Below, in pieces: positions 16,125 through 24,624 of a stretch of DNA of 43,704 nt. The notes beneath the pieces were generated by a model, which was given only the letters and a program-made list of their open reading frames with translations, searched no databases and was not told the origin of the DNA. Source of the stretch: Nitrospinota bacterium (lineage in GTDB: Bacteria > Nitrospinota > Nitrospinia > Nitrospinales > VA-1); NCBI GenBank assembly GCA_014382285.1, contig JACNKA010000083.1, positions 1 to 43,704 on the forward strand, read 5' to 3'. Each line of letters begins with the position of its first letter. Positions within the stretch are counted from its first letter, which is position 1. The translations under genes and the position numbers were made by a program.

Positions 16125-16829
16125 ATGAAAAACGTAATTTTCGTTTTTGTCTTGCTGGTTTCAGCCTGTGCTTCTTCCCCGTTTAGTGGATCGAATCCCT
16201 TTGAGCATACTGAGCTTCTTTTGGAGGCAGAGGAAGCCCTTGGTGGGGTGATCAGTGATTCGGGGATTCCGCAAGCGCTTTTGGCGCAGACCAAGGCCAT
16301 TGTCGTGTTTCCAAACCTGGTGAAGGCGGCGGTGATCGCCGGGGCTCGCGTTGGGAGAGGGGTGGTGATCGTTCGTTCTCCGAAGACGGGGGAATGGAAT
16401 CCCCCGGCTTTTATCAAATCCCGGCAGGCCAGTTGGGGAATCCAGGCCGGAATTCAGCAGGCAGAGTTGGTGCTTTTAGTTGTGACGAACAAAGGACTCA
16501 AACAATTATTTAAGAGGCAGTACAGCCTGACAGAAGGTCCGCAGATTGCTGTCGGGCCGGTGGGGAAAACTCTGGATCTGAACCTGGACAAGCTTCTCAA
16601 TGAAAATGATATTTTAGCCTATTCCCGTATCAAGGGATTGTTCGCGGGGCTTTCCTTTGAGGGGACGGTTATTTCTTCGGACAAGAACGCCAATTACGAG
16701 TATTACCAGCAAGCGGTATCCAACCGCAGTCTGCTTAGCGGGCAGGAAGACATTGAGATCCCCGAATCAGGTCAAGCGTTTCTAAAAAGAATGAACCGGC
16801 TGGCAACGCCAGCTGGTAATGAGCAATGA
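16125..16829 (+). CDS. SYLF (Ysc84-like) domain lipoprotein
   Basis: The protein is 234 residues long. A signal peptide with a lipobox-like VSAC (residues 12-15) is followed by a SYLF domain from about 35 to 200. Its signatures are AKAIVVFPNLVKAAVIAGARVGRG, the PPAFIKSRQASWGIQAG core and the AYSRIKGLFAGLSFEG motif. SYLF domains bind phosphoinositides in eukaryotes; the bacterial role is unclear. The last ten codons run into a stem-loop repeat at 16800-16812, so the native C-terminus may have been altered by repeat insertion. Confidence 0.85.
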   Translation: MKNVIFVFVLLVSACASSPFSGSNPFEHTELLLEAEEALGGVISDSGIPQALLAQTKAIVVFPNLVKAAVIAGARVGRGVVIVRSPKTGEWNPPAFIKSRQASWGIQAGIQQAELVLLVVTNKGLKQLFKRQYSLTEGPQIAVGPVGKTLDLNLDKLLNENDILAYSRIKGLFAGLSFEGTVISSDKNANYEYYQQAVSNRSLLSGQEDIEIPESGQAFLKRMNRLATPAGNEQ

Positions 16830-16910
16830 CTCTAGTTGGCGAGTACCGGGCAACACCCGGTGGTAATGGGCTCTTTCTAGCGAGCAAGAAACTATCTTGG
16901 CTTGACGAAC
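16800..16910 (+). repeat. 3'-end stem-loop repeat (family A), two tandem units
   Basis: Unit 1 has the stem CTGGC-AAC-GCCAG (16800-16812) followed by GGTAATG. Unit 2 has the stem ACCGGG-N5-CCCGGT (16845-16861) followed by GGTAATGGG and the tail GCGAGCAAGAAAC...GGCTTGACGA. The SYLF gene stop (16827-16829) lies inside unit 1. The tail matches copies at 17901, 20022 and 32900. Confidence 0.65.
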
Positions 16911-16916
16911 CTTTGT

Positions 16917-17885
16917 TCAGTTGCCTCCCCTGCAAAGGGCTTCTATAGCGTCCGCTACTCTTTTTAATCCTTTTCCATCAATCAATTTTTTGCCAGCCTG
17001 GCTCATTTTTTCGCGAGTCTCAGCGCCAGATTGCAGGATTTCCGGCAGCCGGTTTTCGTCCCAGGAGTCGGCCATGCCAAGGTTCATGGCGGCGCCGTGT
17101 TTTTCGGCACGGTCTGTTTTTATTGCCTGATGAGCTACCTGGTTGATGACAAAAGCGGGAGTGCCCACAGCCATGGCTTCATGCAGGGTGATACCTCCGC
17201 CACAGAATACGGCATCATGAGTGAACAGGGTTTGCGCCATTTCTGATGTGGACTCCAACAGTTTTACTTTTTCATTTTTGCTTGCCAGATCTTTCAAGGC
17301 AGAGATGTTTTTGCTTCCCGGGCCTGCAAGAAGGGTTATGGAAAGATTGGGCTGAACCCGCAAAAGTTTTTTGGCAAGTGCTGGTGTCAGGCCATGCGGG
17401 TCAGTGCCTCCAAAAGTGATCAAAACCGATTCTATAGACTTTTTGAATGCGCGTTTTTTAGAGTGACAGGTTTCAAACTCTTCAGCGAGGACGGCATAGT
17501 TGTGACCAAAAAGGGCAGGTAATCCCGTTGATTTTTCTTTATCCAGATTGCAGTCGATCAGCAGGTCAACGTGGTTACGACCTTCTCCCAGGTCTTCAAA
17601 ACTAACCACTGCGTTTTTGTTTTGCCGGAGCTTTTTGATAAAGGCAGTTGTGGTGTCCTGCATATCCAGAATAACAATATCTCCACTTATTTCTTCTGCA
17701 TCGTTTGAAGTTTGGTGCGGAAGTCCATACCGATCCAGCCAGATTTGGGCTGGTGAGTAATCGGGTATGAAAAAAGAGATGTCGTTTCCCCGGTCCCGCA
17801 GAGTTTTTGCGATATGAGACTGGCGGACCAAATGGCCCATGCCGTGGGAGAAAGAAGCCTTACAGAAAATCGCGATTTTTGCCAT
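16917..17885 (-). CDS. PseG/SpsG-like sugar-nucleotide hydrolase or glycosyltransferase
   Basis: I start this 322-residue protein at the ATG at 17885. The frame is open for 30 more codons upstream, but those codons are a translated copy of the family A repeat. It has a GT-B, MurG-like fold: an N-terminal GMGHLVRQSHIAKTL motif, LITFGGTDPHGL at the domain junction and HEAMAVGTPAFVINQ in the donor site. This pattern is typical of PseG and SpsG, which act in pseudaminic acid or spore-coat-type glycan synthesis. No other pseudaminate genes lie in the window. It follows two glycosyltransferase genes on the same strand. Confidence 0.78.
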   Translation of the reverse strand: MAKIAIFCKASFSHGMGHLVRQSHIAKTLRDRGNDISFFIPDYSPAQIWLDRYGLPHQTSNDAEEISGDIVILDMQDTTTAFIKKLRQNKNAVVSFEDLGEGRNHVDLLIDCNLDKEKSTGLPALFGHNYAVLAEEFETCHSKKRAFKKSIESVLITFGGTDPHGLTPALAKKLLRVQPNLSITLLAGPGSKNISALKDLASKNEKVKLLESTSEMAQTLFTHDAVFCGGGITLHEAMAVGTPAFVINQVAHQAIKTDRAEKHGAAMNLGMADSWDENRLPEILQSGAETREKMSQAGKKLIDGKGLKRVADAIEALCRGGN

Positions 17886-17900
17886 AAGAGTTTGTTGTGC

Positions 17901-17985
17901 TACCGGAGCCAGCAGGCTCTTTGAGCCGAGATAACTATTTGCCAGCCAATGAAAGTTATTGCTAGTTGGCCCCACGCCTAGTGGC
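17901..17985 (-). repeat. 3'-end stem-loop repeat (family A), minus-strand copy
   Basis: Read on the minus strand it contains CCAC-TAGGC-GTGG, GCAATAACTTTCATTGGC and AGTTATCTCGGCTC, then a second stem GAGCC-TGCT-GGCTC (17906-17919). The TAG of the upstream GT2 gene (17978-17980) is the loop of the first stem. Confidence 0.6.
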
Positions 17986-18916
17986 GGTTGATTCTTTGTA
18001 GTATTTCCTGGTCGCTAAAAATAACATCCAGTTTCTCCTGCCTTCGTGCCTTGAGAGCTTTTGGAAGACGTTTTAGAGCCATATAAAAGGCGACCCAGAA
18101 CCGGCTCTTCATGCGAAAGAGATCACGGATCAGGAAAAGCGGAATATAAAACAGGAACTGATAGGTCAATGACGGATCCAGAATATTCTTCCAGACAAAA
18201 AGATAATTGTTGCGTGCTGAAATCAACCCGATCTGCCTCTTCTTTTCCTGACGGGTGATGGTGGATTGTACCTTATGGTAGGCGACAGATTTAGGTTCAT
18301 AGAGTACTTTCCAGCCTCTTTTAAGAGCGCGGTAAGAGAGGTCAATCTCCTCATAATACAGAGGGTGATAAATAGGGTCGAATCCCCCCAGCTTTAAGTA
18401 GCCTTCCCGGTCGACCATGAAGGCACCGCCACAGGCAAACAGGGTTTGGCTGGAGTCATCCGGCGCTTTTTCGTAAAGATAAAAATGTCCGTTGCGAAAA
18501 TAACCTCCACGGTTGCCATAGAGAAATGTGGTCCCATCAAAGGCGTAGAATTTTCCGCTGACAGAAAAGGTGTCTTTATCATCCTCAAAATGTTCTGCCA
18601 GATGATAGAGGGCATCTTCATCGAGTTTTATATCGTTGTTCATCGGCATGATGAGGCGGGACCGGGACAAGCTGGCACCGAAATTATTGGCGCCATGAAA
18701 CCCGTAATTGACGGGAGTTTTTTCTGCTCGTATGGTGGGAAATTCCCGGGCCAGAATTTCCAGGCTATCATCGGAACTGCAATCGTCCACCACCATGATT
18801 TCGTAGAACCGTTTTTTATCGTAGGCAACGGACTTGAGAACGCTGGGTAAACATTCGCGCAAAAGTTCTCTGCCGTTCCAATTGGTGATGATCAAGGTGA
18901 TATCAGGAATATTCAT
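17978..18916 (-). CDS. Family 2 glycosyltransferase
   Basis: This 312-residue GT2 enzyme has an N-terminal GT-A domain. Motifs are LIITNWNGRELLRECLPSVL near residue 7, VVDDCSSDDSLEI near 42 and the DxD-like MNNDIKLDEDALYHL near 93. The acceptor-side segment FDPIYHPLYYEEIDLSYRAL contains the ED-type catalytic motif. A hydrophobic stretch near 245-265 suggests membrane association. It resembles rhamnosyl-type transferases of polysaccharide clusters. Its start overlaps the upstream gene by 4 bases (ATGA), so translation is coupled. Its stop lies in a stem-loop repeat. Confidence 0.88.
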   Translation of the reverse strand: MNIPDITLIITNWNGRELLRECLPSVLKSVAYDKKRFYEIMVVDDCSSDDSLEILAREFPTIRAEKTPVNYGFHGANNFGASLSRSRLIMPMNNDIKLDEDALYHLAEHFEDDKDTFSVSGKFYAFDGTTFLYGNRGGYFRNGHFYLYEKAPDDSSQTLFACGGAFMVDREGYLKLGGFDPIYHPLYYEEIDLSYRALKRGWKVLYEPKSVAYHKVQSTITRQEKKRQIGLISARNNYLFVWKNILDPSLTYQFLFYIPLFLIRDLFRMKSRFWVAFYMALKRLPKALKARRQEKLDVIFSDQEILQRINRH

Positions 18917-19971
18917 GAAAGCATCTGGTGCACAATTTTTAATATTTCGATCTCCCCGTTTAAGGGGACTTTATCCTTAACGGTTAAACTCAGCGCTGTC
19001 TTAATGGCTCCTTGCCAGTGGCCTTGATAAAAATCATCATCTGTAATGATAACCCCTGTCTGGGTTTTTAGTAAATATTCACGAATGGCCTCAAATTCAT
19101 AAAAATCGTGGCGTTCGCAGGTGATGACAGGTTTGTGGCTGGCGAAAGCCGAGCCCAGGGTGGAATAGCCGCCTTTGGTGCACACCACATCAACACTGGC
19201 TATGAGATCAGGGAAATCGAACTGGTCGTCTAATATATAGAGTCCGGGCACCGCCTGCTCAATCGGGTCACGAGTCAGATACAGGCAGTCTTTATTTTGT
19301 GGCAGGTTTTCCCATAACACGGAATGAGTGCCTAGCAACCCGAGATAAATGAAGACCAGGGTTTTGCCGGCAAAAGAGGTGTCCAGATACCGCTCAAGAT
19401 CTTTGCGGATGTCCTGCCCTTTTTGAGCCAGGAACCCGACTTCCTTACTTTTTTCGATCTGCAAGGTTGGTAAATGACATTGTGGAAGTATGTGCAGGTC
19501 GGCGCAACGATACTCTTCTTCCAAAACTTGCAATAAATGTTTGTGCTCTTCAGCGCCGGGGAGGTGGGTGTAAATATCATGCCAGGTAAAATTCCCGATC
19601 AGAATTGATGGGATGCCAAGATCATGCGCTGCCTTGACCGGCATGCTGGCTACATCAGAGATAACCATATCCACATGGTTGTCGCGCAACCAGTTTTTTT
19701 CTGTATCTATCACCGAACGGTCTTGGAAGTTTTTAAAAATTCTGAAGGTCTCTTCAGAATCAACTTCTAATGAATTGGAATGTCGGCATCCCGTATCCAC
19801 AGACTGCGGCCAGTATTTGAAATCACCTTTGAGAAATTTTGTGAACAAATCTTGCGGGATCTCTGATTTTACGTGTACGTTAAAATCAGAAACGAGTTTG
19901 TTGAGAACCGGTATGGAGCGGGCGTAATGTCCGTATCCATGACCGCTGATGTAGTAGGCGAGGTTTTTCAC
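18913..19971 (-). CDS. GT28/MurG-like glycosyltransferase
   Basis: The 352-residue protein begins at a GTG with a GGAGGGG ribosome site 8 bases upstream, which decides the start. It has the GT-B opening YISGHGYGHYARSIPVLNKL (about 7-26). A C-terminal TKGGYSTLGSAFASHKPVI donor-site motif follows, with an acidic patch. Close relatives are annotated as glycosyltransferases related to the N-terminal part of L-arabinokinase-type proteins. It is first of a three-gene minus-strand set with GT2 and the PseG-like gene. The product is probably a surface glycan; the sugar is not known. Confidence 0.72.
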   Translation of the reverse strand: MKNLAYYISGHGYGHYARSIPVLNKLVSDFNVHVKSEIPQDLFTKFLKGDFKYWPQSVDTGCRHSNSLEVDSEETFRIFKNFQDRSVIDTEKNWLRDNHVDMVISDVASMPVKAAHDLGIPSILIGNFTWHDIYTHLPGAEEHKHLLQVLEEEYRCADLHILPQCHLPTLQIEKSKEVGFLAQKGQDIRKDLERYLDTSFAGKTLVFIYLGLLGTHSVLWENLPQNKDCLYLTRDPIEQAVPGLYILDDQFDFPDLIASVDVVCTKGGYSTLGSAFASHKPVITCERHDFYEFEAIREYLLKTQTGVIITDDDFYQGHWQGAIKTALSLTVKDKVPLNGEIEILKIVHQMLS

Positions 19972-20021
19972 TAGGCGTACCCCTCCGGGGCATGAAGGCT
20001 AAGGTGGGGGTACAACATGGA

Positions 20022-20091
20022 CCAGTGTGACGCTGGACTCAATTTGCAATGGCCTTCATTGGCGAGCAAAGAGTTGTCACGGCTTGACGAG
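20022..20091 (+). repeat. 3'-end stem-loop repeat (family A)
   Basis: Stem CCAGTGT-G-ACGCTGG (20022-20036, with one G-U pair). It is followed by TTGCAATGGCCTTCATTGGC, then GAGCAAAGAGTTGTC and ACGGCTTGACGAG. Just upstream, TCCGGGGCATGAAGGCTAAGG (19984-20004) resembles TTCGGGGCATGAGGGCTGAGG at 54-74. Confidence 0.6.
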
Positions 20092-20123
20092 TGATTGCCC
20101 AGTCCCCTTCCACGGGAGTGGGG

Positions 20124-20768
20124 CTATTTATCTTTTTTCGGTTTGTAATCGAATTGGCAAATTTGACCCAACTGCGCAAACAGGTTGCTCAATTTTAGAT
20201 CGACATAATCCTGTCGGGCTTCAAAGGGGATTTTGTCAAAAGCGCAGGCTGTCTGAATATAGTCGGTTCTGCCGAAGCGAATGAAAAACTCAGCAAACCA
20301 GCATTTTTTCATTTTATAGACCCAGTTTTTTTCGTCGGCTTTTTTATGTTCCAGTAGAAAATGTTTCCAGACATGGGTTTCATCCACTTCGGGCTGGTGA
20401 TTTTCGATAAAGGTTTTAAACGGATTTTCAGACGCCTTCTCCTTCTCGATCAATTTGTCGCGCTGAGGTTGTTTCCATGCGGCAAGTGCTGCGGTGATTG
20501 CCAACCTGGCTTTATCCATTCGTATATTGGCATCATCCAATACATTATGCGCATTGTAGATGAAAGCCGCAACGGTGGTGAGGTATTGCTCTTCCTCATC
20601 CAGGTCGTTGCCATTTTCGTATTCCCAGATATCTATAAATCTTTTGCGAATGAGTGCCTTGTCGACTTCTGCGTCTTCAACCTGCAGGTGTTCAAGAATG
20701 GGATCAACGCGTTGTCCGACACTTTCGGTATCGGGACTGGCCTGACTTGCTTCTGTTTTTTCGTTCAT
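20124..20768 (-). CDS. Uncharacterised 214-residue cytoplasmic protein
   Basis: I do not recognise this protein with confidence. It is acidic and Glu/Asp-rich at the N-terminus and has no signal peptide or membrane segment. It ends in a Cys-containing region: KKCWFAEFFIRFGRTDYI, then TACAFDKIPFEA and GQICQFDYKPK. The spacing of Cys, small residues and Asp is faintly like the C-terminus of L-2-amino-thiazoline-4-carboxylic acid hydrolase-type proteins, but the rest does not match what I know. It stands alone between the glycosyltransferase set and the thiO operon. Confidence 0.55.
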   Translation of the reverse strand: MNEKTEASQASPDTESVGQRVDPILEHLQVEDAEVDKALIRKRFIDIWEYENGNDLDEEEQYLTTVAAFIYNAHNVLDDANIRMDKARLAITAALAAWKQPQRDKLIEKEKASENPFKTFIENHQPEVDETHVWKHFLLEHKKADEKNWVYKMKKCWFAEFFIRFGRTDYIQTACAFDKIPFEARQDYVDLKLSNLFAQLGQICQFDYKPKKDK

Positions 20769-20822
20769 AATGGCTTTCAGGGAAAAACCCGTCGTGTTTT
20801 GAATTAGGATGAATAATTTGAT

Positions 20823-20850
20823 TTGCCAATTTCTTTTCCTAAACTATCAT
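20823..20850 (+). promoter_or_regulatory. Candidate sigma-70 promoter of thiO-bioA
   Basis: TTGCCA (20823-20828), a 16-base spacer and TATCAT (20845-20850) lie 83 bases upstream of the thiO start. No riboswitch-like fold is evident in the short leader. Confidence 0.4.
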
Positions 20851-20932
20851 AGTCGGGTTTGAAGTGGCAAGGGGCTTGATGCTATAAGGCAGGGTTGATT
20901 TGTGCCCGGATTGGAGTGAAAGGACTGGATAT

Positions 20933-22045
20933 ATGGATAATGGGAATTTTGATGTTGTAGTTATTGGCTCTGGAGTCATCGGCCATAGCATTGCCTTTCG
21001 CCTTAAACAGGATGCACCACACCTGAAAATCGCGGTTTTGGGCGATCCTGTTAACTCCCTTCAGGCGTCTCGGGCTGCGGCAGGGATGTTGGCCCCTTTT
21101 TGCGAGTGCGACAAGGCCGACCGGTTTTTCAGGTTTTGCCGGGATTCTCTGGATAAGTTTCCCCTGTTTTTAGCAGAGTTGGTTTCGGTCAGTGAGGTTC
21201 CTGTCCATTTTTCGGCTGCGGGTTCTTTGATGCCCGCCTCGAATTATCGAGACACCTGGGAAGAACGGAAGGCATTTTTTCTCCGTGAAAACATCCCACA
21301 TGAAATATGGAGTATGGAAAAGGTTCGCCAGAAGGCACCTTATTTAGCGGAAGACTGTGGCGAGGTGATGTGGGTTGGGGAGGGACAGGTCAATAACCGA
21401 CAAATGCACGACTCGCTCATGCAGGCTTCCAGAAAGCTGGGAATTCATGTTCTGGAAGCAAATGTTTCGGGTTTTATCCGTAAAGATTCGACCCTCGCAT
21501 CGGCGGTGACGGATTCAGGGAATATTTCCGGAGAGAAGTTTGTTCTGGCTTCGGGGAGTTGGTCTTCGCAGTTGGCCCGCGTGCTGGAGGTATCTATCCC
21601 TCTAAAACCGATTAAAGGGCAAATGTGTCGGGTGCAGTTGGACGATCACTTCATGGACTATACCCTGCATGGACGGCTGACTTATATTGCCCCCTGGAGG
21701 GAAGGTAATGGATTTGTGATTGGCTCGACCATGGAAGACCGGGGTTTTGACCCATCTATAGAAGATGAAGTGATCGACAGGTTGATTGACAAGGCTGCTG
21801 AAATTCTCCCAGCTCTTAAAACAGCTCCCTTGATTGAATCTTGGGCGGGATTGCGTCCTGCCGCTGAGGACCTGATGCCCATAATGGGAAAAAGCGCAAA
21901 GTATGAAAATCTGTTTTACTCTTCCGGTCATTATCGCAATGGAATTTTAATGACTCCGAATCAGGCTGACTATATGTCTGGCGTGATCAGGGGTACTCTG
22001 AGTGATGAAATTCTGGAGTTCTCTCCCACTCGCTATAATTTGTGA
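20933..22045 (+). CDS. thiO: Glycine oxidase ThiO (FAD-dependent)
   Basis: ThiO oxidises glycine to iminoacetate for the thiazole moiety of thiamine. I start it at the ATG at 20933, giving 370 residues with an AAGGA ribosome site. The FAD-binding VVVIGSGVIGHSIAFRL motif then lies at residues 6-22. ASRAAAGMLAPFCE follows, as in the glycine oxidase/DAO family, and near the C-terminus SWAGLRPAAEDLMPIMG and GHYRNGILMTP. It is 12 bases from bioA. No other thi genes are nearby. Confidence 0.87.
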   Translation: MDNGNFDVVVIGSGVIGHSIAFRLKQDAPHLKIAVLGDPVNSLQASRAAAGMLAPFCECDKADRFFRFCRDSLDKFPLFLAELVSVSEVPVHFSAAGSLMPASNYRDTWEERKAFFLRENIPHEIWSMEKVRQKAPYLAEDCGEVMWVGEGQVNNRQMHDSLMQASRKLGIHVLEANVSGFIRKDSTLASAVTDSGNISGEKFVLASGSWSSQLARVLEVSIPLKPIKGQMCRVQLDDHFMDYTLHGRLTYIAPWREGNGFVIGSTMEDRGFDPSIEDEVIDRLIDKAAEILPALKTAPLIESWAGLRPAAEDLMPIMGKSAKYENLFYSSGHYRNGILMTPNQADYMSGVIRGTLSDEILEFSPTRYNL

Positions 22046-22057
22046 TGAAGGTTTTTT

Positions 22058-23398
22058 ATGAGTCCTGAAATTAAATCCGACCTGGTTCGTGACTTGCATC
22101 ATGTCTGGCACCCTTGCACCCAGCATAAGGACACCACTCCGCCGATACTGGTAGAGAGGGCGGAAGGCATCTATCTTTATGATCGGGAAGGCAATCGGTA
22201 TATGGATGTGATTTCTTCCTGGTGGGTCAACCTGTTCGGCCATAATCATCCTCGACTCAACGCAGCTTTGACCCGGCAATTGAAAAAAATGGCGCATGTG
22301 ATGTTTGCCGGTATCACGCACCAGCCGGCTATAGATTTGGCAGAAACTCTGGTGAACTTGTCACCTGCGGGACTGGAGAAAGTATTTTTTTCTGACAATG
22401 GTTCCACATCGGTGGAAGTGGCTCTGAAAATGAGTCTGCAATACTGGCAGGAGAAAGGGCAGCCGCAAAAGACGCGGTTTGCTTATCTCAAGGGGGGATA
22501 TCATGGCGAAACTCTAGGGGCTCTTTCTGTATGCGGCCTGGAAATTTTCAGAACAAAGTTTGAAAAGGTTCTTCCCGAGCAATTGCCGGTACAGGGGCCG
22601 GACTGTTTTCGCTGTCCCTATGGGTTACAAAGAGAAACTTGTAGCGCTGAATGCTTCGAGCCGATGGAAAAAGCGTTGACTGAGAATTCCGATACTGTTG
22701 CCGGGGTGATTGTAGAACCTTTGGTGCAAGGGGCTGCGGGGATGATGATGTATCCGCCGGTCTATTTGAAGAAATTGCAATCGACCTGTGAGTCGCTTGG
22801 AATTCATATGATTTTTGATGAAATTGCCGTGGCTTTCGGGCGCACCGGTTCTCTTTTTGTTTGTGGGCAACACGACCTTAAACCAACTTTTTTGTGTTTA
22901 TCAAAAGGGATCACCTCAGGTTACCTTCCGTTGTCTGCCACACTGACCACCGATGAAATCTATTCAGCTTTTTACGGCGAGCACCAGGATCTTAAAATGT
23001 TCATCCATAGCCATAGCTATTCGGCGAATCCACTGGCCTGTGCAGTGGCTAACGAAACCCTGAGTATGTTGACTGAAAACAATTTTCTCGAAACACTGAA
23101 ACCCAAAATCGCAGCAATGAGCGAATGTGGCAAACAGTTTGATGGAATGGAAGGCGAGTTTCGGCAGACAGGCATGATCGCGGCGTTGGAATTGCTCGGA
23201 AAGAATAAAGAACGCTTTGCTTTTGAAAAGCGTATCGGCTATCAGGTCTATCTCGAAGGTTTAAAGCGAGGCGTTTTCATGCGCCCTCTGGGAGACGTGG
23301 TGTACTTCATCCCGCCTCTGGTCATCAGCGAGGAAGAGATAGAAGTCATGCTGAATACGGCCCATGAATGCATCAATGCGGTTTTAAAACCAGCGTGA
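22058..23398 (+). CDS. bioA: Adenosylmethionine-8-amino-7-oxononanoate aminotransferase
   Basis: BioA makes 7,8-diaminononanoate in biotin synthesis using S-adenosylmethionine as amino donor. The 446-residue protein has the BioA-specific HPCTQ (about 18-22) and SSWWVNLFGHNHP motifs. It also has the PLP-class FSDNGSTSVEVALKM, the GGYHGETLGA loop, FDEIAVAFGRTG and the PLP lysine in LSKGITSGYLPLSAT. A Cys-rich insert (CFRCPYGLQRETCSAEC) near residue 190 occurs in some relatives. Its TGA stop forms the centre of a stem-loop repeat (23390-23404). Confidence 0.94.
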   Translation: MSPEIKSDLVRDLHHVWHPCTQHKDTTPPILVERAEGIYLYDREGNRYMDVISSWWVNLFGHNHPRLNAALTRQLKKMAHVMFAGITHQPAIDLAETLVNLSPAGLEKVFFSDNGSTSVEVALKMSLQYWQEKGQPQKTRFAYLKGGYHGETLGALSVCGLEIFRTKFEKVLPEQLPVQGPDCFRCPYGLQRETCSAECFEPMEKALTENSDTVAGVIVEPLVQGAAGMMMYPPVYLKKLQSTCESLGIHMIFDEIAVAFGRTGSLFVCGQHDLKPTFLCLSKGITSGYLPLSATLTTDEIYSAFYGEHQDLKMFIHSHSYSANPLACAVANETLSMLTENNFLETLKPKIAAMSECGKQFDGMEGEFRQTGMIAALELLGKNKERFAFEKRIGYQVYLEGLKRGVFMRPLGDVVYFIPPLVISEEEIEVMLNTAHECINAVLKPA

Positions 23399-23404
23399 CG
23401 CTGG
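23390..23404 (+). repeat. 3'-end stem-loop repeat (family A) containing the bioA stop
   Basis: CCAGCGT-G-ACGCTGG is a perfect 7-bp stem with a one-base centre. The bioA stop TGA occupies 23396-23398. The sequence CAATATGTCACCG after it matches the copy at 20022 only partly. Confidence 0.6.
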
Positions 23405-23485
23405 ACCCAATATGTCACCGCTGTAAAGGTTAGGTGATTCGTTGACAAGAATGGTTATGTTTTTTACAAAACTCAGGAGTCAAAT

Positions 23486-23857
23486 ATGTACGAGGTAAAT
23501 GTTAAGACCGGGTTTTCCGCCGCTCACCAGCTCAGGCTTTATGATGGTAAATACGAAAACCTTCACGGCCATAACTGGTCGGCCCAAGTCACGGTTGAGG
23601 CCGATGAGTTGGACGCTATGGGAGTCGGTATCGATTTTGTGAAATTGAAACAGATGGTGGAAAAAATTCTGGACAAGCTGGACTATCAAAACATCAACGA
23701 AATACCTCCCTTCGATGAGTTGAACCCCTCGGCAGAAAACATTGCCCGCTGGTTGTTCCTCAAGCTCAAGGAGCAAGTCAGTTCACAAACTACTCGTGTG
23801 AAACGGGTGGAGATCTGTGAAATGGAAGGCTGTGGTGCCAGCTATTTTGAACCTTAA
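23486..23857 (+). CDS. 6-pyruvoyl-tetrahydropterin synthase family protein, PTPS-III type
   Basis: This 123-residue pterin enzyme has the zinc ligands His14, His27 and His29 (AAHQL and LHGH). The Cys that starts the CxxxHGH motif of QueD and PTPS-II is replaced by Tyr23, while Glu24 gives ExxHGH (YENLHGHNW). In the PTPS-III subfamily this pattern marks enzymes that cleave dihydroneopterin triphosphate and bypass FolB in folate synthesis. The C-terminal VEICEMEGCGASYFEP keeps the family Glu. Folate synthesis is therefore more likely than queuosine, although many databases would call it QueD. It follows the biotin gene bioA. Confidence 0.8.
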   Translation: MYEVNVKTGFSAAHQLRLYDGKYENLHGHNWSAQVTVEADELDAMGVGIDFVKLKQMVEKILDKLDYQNINEIPPFDELNPSAENIARWLFLKLKEQVSSQTTRVKRVEICEMEGCGASYFEP

Positions 23858-23898
23858 ACGGATTGTGTTCTAGGGGTTGACCTCATCTTTGCCCCTAT

Positions 23899-23926
23899 AA
23901 GACTATTATCTACTTGAAATAGTCTT
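23899..23926. terminator. Hairpin after the pterin gene
   Basis: AAGACTATT (23899-23907) pairs perfectly with AATAGTCTT (23918-23926) around a 10-base loop. There is no U-run of note. I see no supported gene in the rest of the gap 23858-24393, which otherwise holds the promoter and leader described at 24150. Confidence 0.5.
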
Positions 23927-24149
23927 GCTTCTGTCCGTCAAGCTATACCCCCCTCTCTCTTATACACAAGCCTAAATTGGCTGTTATTTCCTATTCCCTC
24001 CCGCCAGATGTTTTAACTTATTAAAAAACAATTAGTTGTGGTTGTTGCGACTTAATTTTTAGAGGCTGCCGGCGATTCCATAACCTCCTATTAAATAAGG
24101 GATAATAGTATTTCAAGACAAATATGGAATAAATTTATTTAGAAAGTTA

Positions 24150-24178
24150 TTGACAAAAGTAATTGATTTATTTATAGT
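24150..24178 (+). promoter_or_regulatory. Strong sigma-70 promoter of a 76-residue protein gene
   Basis: TTGACA (24150-24155), exactly 17 bases, then TATAGT (24173-24178). The start would be near 24185, leaving a leader of about 209 bases. The leader carries a small hairpin (about 24336-24354). Confidence 0.7.
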
Positions 24179-24393
24179 TATTGCATTCTTGAAAAACTAG
24201 TTGGAGTTTTCGGTTGCATTTGCGGGGTTTGGTTTTCCTGGAAGTTTCAGGGCTGACCCTCAATCCATCTTGAATCCTGAATTGGGCCAGATTGGGCTGA
24301 AGATTCCTTTTTAATTGCCGATAGGTTAGTGGAGTAAAGTTTTTCCTTTGGAAAACTGTATTTTCGTAACCATTTTTTAGGGGGAATCGGATC

Positions 24394-24624
24394 ATGAAAG
24401 ACCCGGTAGCCAATTTTTGGGGAAACATTGAAGGTGCGTTGGATCAGGGAGGATTTCAGTATATTCTCGAGGATCTGGTGGTTAAGGTTCGGGCCGAATT
24501 GGATGATTCTTCCATGACAGCCCAGTCTATTGATCGACACGACTCTTATTCAAATATGGCAACCATTGCACAGAAGGACGGGTTGGAGGATTTCGCCCTC
24601 GCTCTTCGTTTTGCTAATGACTGA
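24394..24624 (+). CDS. Uncharacterised 76-residue acidic protein
   Basis: I do not recognise this protein. It begins MKDPVANFWGNIEGALDQ, is acidic, and is predicted to be soluble and mostly helical (EDLVVKVRAELDDS, KDGLEDFALALRF). No signal peptide, Cys motif or DNA-binding motif is seen. A near-consensus promoter lies 216 bases upstream, an AGGGGGA site precedes the start, and a rho-independent terminator lies 73 bases downstream. This suggests a real, strongly expressed single-gene unit. Confidence 0.65.
   Translation: MKDPVANFWGNIEGALDQGGFQYILEDLVVKVRAELDDSSMTAQSIDRHDSYSNMATIAQKDGLEDFALALRFAND

Noticed and set aside
17886-17975. 30-residue N-terminal extension of the PseG-like protein.
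   Set aside because: These codons are a family A repeat copy, and the GT-B start MAKIAIF begins at 17885.
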